The notes under the pieces: model-generated
Seen by the model: only the letters and a program-made list of their open reading frames with translations
Database searches by the model: none
What the model was told of the DNA's origin: nothing
Program-made: the position numbers and the translations under genes
NCBI GenBank assembly: GCA_025363505.1
Contig: JANYDV010000227.1
Coordinates: 1 to 10,125 of the forward strand
Origin: Bacteroidota bacterium
Lineage (GTDB): Bacteria; Bacteroidota; Ignavibacteria; Palsa-1295
Length of the DNA: 10,125 nucleotides
Direction: 5' to 3'
Shown: positions 5,660 through 10,125 of the stretch, in pieces
Layout of the letters: every line of letters starts with the position of its first letter
Numbering within the stretch: position 1 is the stretch's first letter

Positions 5660-6739
5660 TTACCTCAACACAATCTTTTTCGAGCCGATAAATTTTCCAT
5701 TGACAGACATCATTGCTATATACACACCGGCGGTGTGCTCTTTCGGCGCAAACGCAACTGCGTTATTTCCTTCACTCATTACTCCATTTGCAAGGATCGC
5801 GACAGTACGACCGAGCATATCATTAACAGCAATATGTACAAACGAGGGCTGAGCAAGCGTAAATGGTACTGACACCGAAGAAGATGCAGGGTTTGGAGTA
5901 GGTTCGCCAAGATTTGAAGCAAATGAAGGTAGTTGGGTGACCCCGGCTAATTGAATACCCTGCGCGGTTTGTCCGATACCATACATCGCAAAAGAATAGA
6001 GCGCTGCGCCGGATTTACCTACCGGATTTACATCCTGCATCGCAACGACTACTTTCATATTAGACATATTCCAGGTTTTACCGTTTGCATCGTAAGAATA
6101 GTGCAACACAGTATCTGTAAGGACAAATGGCTCACCAAGATCTTTTCTTGGTACTGCGGCACGAAAAATATTATTCCACAAACCGCCGTTAGGATTTCCG
6201 AAATGTTTTGGGTTTGCAAAAACAATACCAGACTCGACCAACATGACATAAGGCAGTACATATACTTTGGTAATCGAAGGAGCAACGGTAACTTTTACAT
6301 CAATATTCATTTTTGCATCGGCAGATAGTGATGCTGTGACAACGAGTGTTGCTTGCAATTTTCCAAATGAAACCGCTTCTTCGGTTGAAGTTTTCCATGT
6401 TGGGAACGAGGTGCTGCCGGTGGCAGAAAAGATGCCGTCAATTACACCAACAGGGTCGCCCTCGACGTTGTAATGTGCATTCGAGGAAGTAATATCCTGA
6501 CGCGCATCGACATCAGCTTGTGAAGCAAGATAGAAGGGATCGTTGAGGAATGGTGTACTATTGTGATAGATCACTTGGATGATATTGAGATCCGGATGCG
6601 CTTTAACATAATCATCATATAAATTGTCCGGTACGACACAATTGGTGCAATCGGTGTTGCTAAAAAATTCTGCTAAGACCTGCGCACGGGCTGAAGTCGA
6701 GCAAACGAATAACACGAAAAGAAATAATACTTTTTTCAT
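5660..6739 (-). CDS. secreted Omp28/thioredoxin-like protein with T9SS type A sorting domain
   Basis: From the ATG at 6737-6739 this is a 359-residue exported protein. A typical signal peptide, MKKVLFLFVLFVCSTSARAQ, is probably cleaved at ARA-Q. The frame is open from an upstream TTG, but that would add 14 residues before the signal peptide, so the ATG is preferred. The mature N-terminus VLAEFFSNTDCTNC has a CxxC pair (C31 and C34). The following segment, with a long Tyr/Asp-rich helix and GDPVGVIDG, resembles Omp28-related thioredoxin-fold proteins. The C-terminal 80 or so residues (about 277-359) begin GEPTPNPASSSVSV, continue with VNDMLGRTVAIL, and end GVYIAMMSVNGKFIGSKKIVLR. That is the Por-type sorting domain recognised by the type IX machinery, which moves cargo across the outer membrane and usually removes the domain. 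Redox activity is possible but unproven. It lies 60 bp after the lipoprotein gene and 21 bp before the Nif3 gene. Confidence 0.87.
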   Translation of the reverse strand: MKKVLFLFVLFVCSTSARAQVLAEFFSNTDCTNCVVPDNLYDDYVKAHPDLNIIQVIYHNSTPFLNDPFYLASQADVDARQDITSSNAHYNVEGDPVGVIDGIFSATGSTSFPTWKTSTEEAVSFGKLQATLVVTASLSADAKMNIDVKVTVAPSITKVYVLPYVMLVESGIVFANPKHFGNPNGGLWNNIFRAAVPRKDLGEPFVLTDTVLHYSYDANGKTWNMSNMKVVVAMQDVNPVGKSGAALYSFAMYGIGQTAQGIQLAGVTQLPSFASNLGEPTPNPASSSVSVPFTLAQPSFVHIAVNDMLGRTVAILANGVMSEGNNAVAFAPKEHTAGVYIAMMSVNGKFIGSKKIVLR

Positions 6740-6799
6740 ACAATCAAACAGAAATAATTTACTTACCAAAGAGAACACCAATTTACCTGTTTTGTTGCC

Positions 6800-7243
6800 C
6801 TATCGGTATATCGAAAGTACTTTTGGGGGATTGAAGGAAGGCGTAGTGACCCAGATCGAATCTAATTTTATCTGCTGAGTATCCCTCACGACGGCTGCAA
6901 TAGAATCTACCACATTATCAAAATAGAAATGGAGTGTGTCCGACAATTGGTAAAAATGTTTGCGGAATTGATACCTTGAGGTATCGGCGACTGCTGCAGA
7001 GGCAAAGGAAATAATAATTACCGAATCGGCGAGTGATGACGAAGTAGCAACACGAATAATCATCGTACTTTTTACGGGCTGAAGTAAGATCACTTTTGTG
7101 CCGCCAGCAACACCAAAGTGCACCGTATCTGCAACATTAATACGGGTGAAGTCTCCGCTCGGGTTGGTTGTGTCGCTGGTACAGCCTACACTGAATCCGG
7201 CAAGGATAAGCAAGATTCCGATACAATAGTCAGTAAGTTTCAT
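6800..7243 (-). CDS. predicted lipoprotein, function unknown
   Basis: This 147-residue protein has an N-terminal hydrophobic segment ending in a lipobox-like site, GFSVGC, with C21 as the probable lipidated residue. A Ser/Thr/Asp-rich linker, TSDTTNPSG, follows. The position at -3 is Ser, where Leu is preferred, so lipidation is likely but not certain. The rest is a beta-rich domain with many Val, Ile, Ser and Thr residues, ending PSFNPPKVLSIYR, and shows no catalytic motif. I do not recognise the family. The start is the ATG at 7241-7243; no Shine-Dalgarno sequence precedes it. It is the first gene of the minus-strand run and ends 60 bp before the T9SS-secreted protein, so the two envelope proteins may be made together. 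Confidence 0.72.
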   Translation of the reverse strand: MKLTDYCIGILLILAGFSVGCTSDTTNPSGDFTRINVADTVHFGVAGGTKVILLQPVKSTMIIRVATSSSLADSVIIISFASAAVADTSRYQFRKHFYQLSDTLHFYFDNVVDSIAAVVRDTQQIKLDSIWVTTPSFNPPKVLSIYR

Positions 7244-7441
7244 TGGTAGATATTCGTGCTTCTATCTACTTGTTTTTGCAATGATAAATTCCCGAGACGA
7301 AAGTAAAATCGGGATTATATTTACAAAGTTTTCCTTCTTCGCTACTTGATTGAGTCGAAATGAGATTGGTTGGATGACCCATTCGCCACTGTGGCTTAGA
7401 TGACAATACGATTAATTTTTTATTTTCGTACTTGAAATGCG

Positions 7442-7449
7442 TATTTTTG
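7442..7449 (+). promoter_or_regulatory. Bacteroidota-type -7 box for the oxidoreductase gene
   Basis: TATTTTTG matches the Bacteroidota consensus TAnnTTTG exactly. Its last base is 5 nt before the ATG at 7454, so transcription is predicted to begin at or next to the start codon, giving a leaderless or nearly leaderless mRNA. In agreement, no Shine-Dalgarno sequence precedes the ATG. No clear TTG -33 box is found at the normal distance; the region at about 7413-7427 is T-rich instead. Confidence 0.5.
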
Positions 7450-7453
7450 CAGT

Positions 7454-8482
7454 ATGGATAAACTGAAGATCGCGCTTGTTGGCAGCGGAAATATGGGGCA
7501 GGTCATTCACTTGCCTATTTTAAAGAAGATGCAAGATGTCGAAGTCTGTGCTATCGTTGACCCCGACGAACGTAAGGCAAAGATCATTGCAGAGCGTTTT
7601 GGTATTACTTCGACCTTTAAGTCGATTGATGCTTTATTAACCTCAAGTATCGGCTCCGAAATTTCGGCAGTGGATATTTGCACCCCAACTGACCAGCATA
7701 AGTCCCCTGCTATTGCAGCGTTGCAGAGTGGCAAAGACGTGCTTGTCGAGAAGCCTATTGCTCGCAGCGCCAAAGAGGCAAAAGAGATTAATGATGTTGC
7801 TCATAAATATGGGCGCAAGTTGATGGTCGGTATGAACAACCGCTTCCGTCCGGATGCGATGATCTTGAAGTCATTTATTGATACCGGCGAACTCGGCAAC
7901 ATCTACTACATTAAATCAGGATGGCTCAAGCAACAGTCTTCAATTGCAACTTGGCAACAGCAAAAAGAAAAATCGGGTGGCGGAGTATTTATTGATCTTG
8001 GCATAGTAATCTTAGATATGTCGCTCTGGCTCTTGAATTATCCCGATGTTGAGACTGTCAGTGCAACAACGTATAATCAATTTACGAAAAAAGTGGAAGA
8101 CTCGGCAGCGGTGTTTATTCGTTTGGCAAACGGAGTCACGTTAACGATCGAAACCAGTTGGACATTTCATCGCGAAGGCGATTTCTTCTATTGCAATGTA
8201 TTCGGCAAAGACGGATCAGCATTCGTCAACCCGCTTCGAGTATTCAAACAAGTTGCCGGCAACTTAATTAATCTTACACCTGCAAAGACGGACTCACAAG
8301 TCGCACTCTATAAAAAATCATACGAAAACGAATTACGCCATTTCGTAAATACTTGCCGAGGATTAGTACCACTTATTTCAAGCGGTGACGATGCTGTCAA
8401 GAGAATGCGGATTGTTGAGGCAATTTATCAATCAGCTGCAAAGAAAAAAGAAATATCCCTAATGCCTTCAAAGAAAAAGTAA
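7454..8482 (+). CDS. Gfo/Idh/MocA-family oxidoreductase, histidine-less active site
   Basis: This 342-residue protein has the two-domain plan of the Gfo/Idh/MocA family of NAD(P)-dependent sugar and cyclitol dehydrogenases. The N-terminal Rossmann domain begins KIALVGSGNMG, with a GxGxxG nucleotide site (10-15). It has the acidic VDPD turn after strand 2 (35-38) and the family's VEKPIA motif (98-103), in which K100 is the usual catalytic lysine. The C-terminal alpha/beta domain contains GGGVFIDLGIVILDMSLWL (175-193). Most dehydrogenases of the family read D-x-G-x-H-x-x-D here; this protein has V185 in place of His. It may therefore use other chemistry or act as a non-redox sugar binder; the substrate is unknown. 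It is a single-gene unit on the plus strand, with a -7 box directly before it and a bidirectional terminator after it. Confidence 0.9.
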   Translation: MDKLKIALVGSGNMGQVIHLPILKKMQDVEVCAIVDPDERKAKIIAERFGITSTFKSIDALLTSSIGSEISAVDICTPTDQHKSPAIAALQSGKDVLVEKPIARSAKEAKEINDVAHKYGRKLMVGMNNRFRPDAMILKSFIDTGELGNIYYIKSGWLKQQSSIATWQQQKEKSGGGVFIDLGIVILDMSLWLLNYPDVETVSATTYNQFTKKVEDSAAVFIRLANGVTLTIETSWTFHREGDFFYCNVFGKDGSAFVNPLRVFKQVAGNLINLTPAKTDSQVALYKKSYENELRHFVNTCRGLVPLISSGDDAVKRMRIVEAIYQSAAKKKEISLMPSKKK

Positions 8483-8487
8483 TAAAA

Positions 8488-8516
8488 AAAACACGCTATC
8501 AGTGATAGCGTGTTTT
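8488..8516. terminator. bidirectional intrinsic terminator between convergent genes
   Basis: AAAACACGCTATC (8488-8500) and GATAGCGTGTTTT (8504-8516) form a perfect 13-bp stem closed by an AGT loop. It lies between the oxidoreductase stop at 8482 and the typA stop at 8539. Read on the minus strand it is followed by an extended T-run (the A-run from 8484 to 8491 complemented), so termination of typA should be stronger. On the plus strand it ends in TTTT followed by CAATTT. Confidence 0.9.
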
Positions 8517-8538
8517 CAATTTAAAGCATTGTAGAGTA

Positions 8539-10125
8539 TTATGCCTCGTCCATCTGTGCCTTTTTCTTGTTTTGGCGGAAGCGGACGCTTGGGTCGAGTT
8601 CTTTTTTGCGGAAGCGAGTTGATTCCGGAGTAATCTCAAGCAGATCATCATCGTCGAGCCACTCAATCTGTTGTTCGAGCGAAAGCGTACGTGGTGCGTC
8701 GAGCTGTAACGCTCCGTCCGAACCCGATGCGCGCATATTCGTGAGATGCTTTTTCTTCGTGACATTCACGATCATTTCACCTTCGCGGCTATTCTCGCCA
8801 ACGATCATACCACGATAAACTTTCGTACCCGGTGAGACAAAGAATACGGCACGCTCTTGCAAGTTTTCCATTGCATAACCTGTCGTCTCGCCGTCTTCGA
8901 GCGATACTAATGATCCGCGTGAACGTGTGCTGATTGCACCTTTATACGATTCGTAATCGTAAAACAATTGATTCAGGAGTCCTGTACCACGAGTCATGGT
9001 CATAAACTCGCCACGGAAACCGATCATACCGCGTGAAGGCACGTGATATTCGATCTGTGACTGACCATTGATCGTTGCCATATTTACCATCTGACCTTTG
9101 CGATGACCAAGTGCTTCGATAACAGTACCGACATATTCTTCCGGCACATCAACGACCACTTGCTCGACCGGCTCCATCAGGTCGCCATCAACTTCTTGCA
9201 TAATCACTTCCGGCTTACTGACCGAAAATTCATAGCCTTCGCGTCGCATGGTCTCGATTAAGATAGCAAGTTGAAGTTCGCCACGAGCAGCAACCTTGAA
9301 TGTATCAGGCGAAACGTCTTCAACACGGATAGAAATATTCTTGCGCAGCTCACGAATCAAACGCTCGCGGAGATGTCGTGAGGTAACGAACTTCCCTTCG
9401 CGACCAGCGAAAGGTGAGTCGTTCACCGAAAAATTCATCGAGATCGTTGGCTCATCAACATTGATGATCGGCAATGGATCCGGCGCTGTAGGATCAGCAA
9501 GTGTTTCGCCGATATGCACATCTTCGAGACCGGCGATCTGTACGATTTCACCGGCACCGGCTTCTTCGATCTCAACACGCTTCAAGCCTTCAAAGGCAAA
9601 TAGCTTTGACACTTTTGCTTTCTCAAATGTGCCATCGTGTTTGATACGGGTGATCCAATCGCCCGGGTGGATACGACCACGGAAGATACGACCAACAGCC
9701 AATCGACCAAGATAGTCTGACCAATCAACATTGGCGACAAGCATCTGGTACGGTGCGTCAAGCTCGCCCGGCGGAGGCGGCACGTGCTGGATAATAGTAT
9801 CAAAAAGAGGCTTAAGGGTTGTGCCTTCTTCTGCTAAAGTCTTTTGTGCGATACCAAATTTACCGATTGCATAGATAACCGGAAATTCTAATTGTTCGTA
9901 TGCCGCTCCAAGTGACATAAACAACTCGAACACTTCGTCGAGCACTTCTTCGGCGCGTGCATCTTTACGGTCGATCTTGTTAATAACAACGATCGGCTTC
10001 AGATGGAGTTGTAAGCTCTTTTTAAGCACGAACTTGGTCTGTGGCAAGCAGCCTTCAGCAGCATCAACGAGAAGCACTACGCCATCGACCATCTTGAGGA
10101 TACGCTCGACCTCGCCACCGAAGTC
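8539..10125 (-). CDS. typA: ribosome-associated GTPase TypA/BipA, C-terminal part (N-terminus outside window)
   Basis: The frame is open to the right edge of the window, giving 528 residues. About 80 N-terminal residues, including the P-loop (G1) and probably most of G2 and G3, must lie beyond it. The visible part begins DFGGEVERILKMVDGVVLLV, just after the G3 (DTPGHA) motif of translational GTPases. It includes the G4 motif NKID (about residues 49-52 of the visible part) and the EF-G-like beta-barrel and alpha/beta domains. The TypA-specific end includes LFYDYESYKGAI, NLQERAVFFVSPGTKVYRGM, LTNMRASGSDGALQLDAP and SLEQQIEWLDDDDLLEITP, and finishes with a basic tail. TypA binds ribosomes in the cytoplasm and supports assembly and stress or low-temperature growth. 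It ends at a TAA before the shared terminator. LepA and EF-G are excluded by the C-terminus. Confidence 0.96.
   Translation of the reverse strand, partial: DFGGEVERILKMVDGVVLLVDAAEGCLPQTKFVLKKSLQLHLKPIVVINKIDRKDARAEEVLDEVFELFMSLGAAYEQLEFPVIYAIGKFGIAQKTLAEEGTTLKPLFDTIIQHVPPPPGELDAPYQMLVANVDWSDYLGRLAVGRIFRGRIHPGDWITRIKHDGTFEKAKVSKLFAFEGLKRVEIEEAGAGEIVQIAGLEDVHIGETLADPTAPDPLPIINVDEPTISMNFSVNDSPFAGREGKFVTSRHLRERLIRELRKNISIRVEDVSPDTFKVAARGELQLAILIETMRREGYEFSVSKPEVIMQEVDGDLMEPVEQVVVDVPEEYVGTVIEALGHRKGQMVNMATINGQSQIEYHVPSRGMIGFRGEFMTMTRGTGLLNQLFYDYESYKGAISTRSRGSLVSLEDGETTGYAMENLQERAVFFVSPGTKVYRGMIVGENSREGEMIVNVTKKKHLTNMRASGSDGALQLDAPRTLSLEQQIEWLDDDDLLEITPESTRFRKKELDPSVRFRQNKKKAQMDEA

Noticed and set aside
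6740..6781. Upstream TTG start for the T9SS-secreted protein
   Set aside because: It would place 14 residues ahead of a complete signal peptide; the ATG at 6737-6739 begins exactly at MKK-hydrophobic-ARAQ.
7244..7300. Second TTTTTGCA motif at about 7273-7280 on the plus strand as another promoter
   Set aside because: The preceding bases are TTG rather than TA, so it does not match TAnnTTTG, and no gene start follows at a suitable distance.
1..10125. CRISPR arrays, tRNAs, insertion sequences, phage or defence genes
   Set aside because: No regularly spaced repeat array, cloverleaf tRNA with CCA-type end, transposase, integrase or recognisable defence gene was seen on either strand.

Overview
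The window fits a bacterium of the Bacteroidota/Chlorobi (FCB) lineage, possibly a little-studied branch such as the Ignavibacteria/Kapabacteria. Three things point there. One secreted protein ends in a type IX secretion (Por-type) sorting domain. The 5' side of the oxidoreductase gene carries a Bacteroidota-type -7 box (TATTTTTG). Several genes lack a convincing Shine-Dalgarno sequence. The lineage is inferred from these traits; no database search was possible.

Layout. Positions 1-2368 (minus strand) read as one operon in the order MFS exporter, TPR protein, pyrE, mnmA. The genes overlap or are separated by 42 bp or less, and mnmA runs off the left edge. Positions 2369-2858 hold no convincing gene but two kinds of repeat: a degenerate 39-bp tandem repeat leading into a GTCATTTCGAC...GAGAAATC-type element, and a compact nested inverted repeat that could fold into a three-way junction. 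An AT-rich orphan gene for a small two-span membrane protein follows (2859-3236). The RNase P RNA gene (rnpB, type A, about 391 nt) occupies 3303-3693.

Positions 3708-7243 (minus strand) hold, in transcription order, a predicted lipoprotein, a secreted Omp28/thioredoxin-like protein with a T9SS sorting domain, a Nif3-family metal protein with a PII-like insert, and a coiled-coil C4 zinc-ribbon protein (COG1579/DUF164). The last two are coupled by a GTGA overlap, and rnpB begins 14 nt after the zinc-ribbon stop codon. Positions 7454-8482 (plus strand) encode a Gfo/Idh/MocA oxidoreductase that lacks the usual catalytic histidine. A perfect 13-bp bidirectional terminator separates it from the convergent typA/bipA GTPase gene, which runs off the right edge.

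Most of the window is core housekeeping: pyrimidine synthesis, tRNA thiolation, tRNA 5' processing and a translational GTPase. I found no CRISPR array, transposase, phage gene, defence system or tRNA. The least ordinary stretch is 2400-3300, which combines dispersed repeats with an AT-rich orphan membrane gene.
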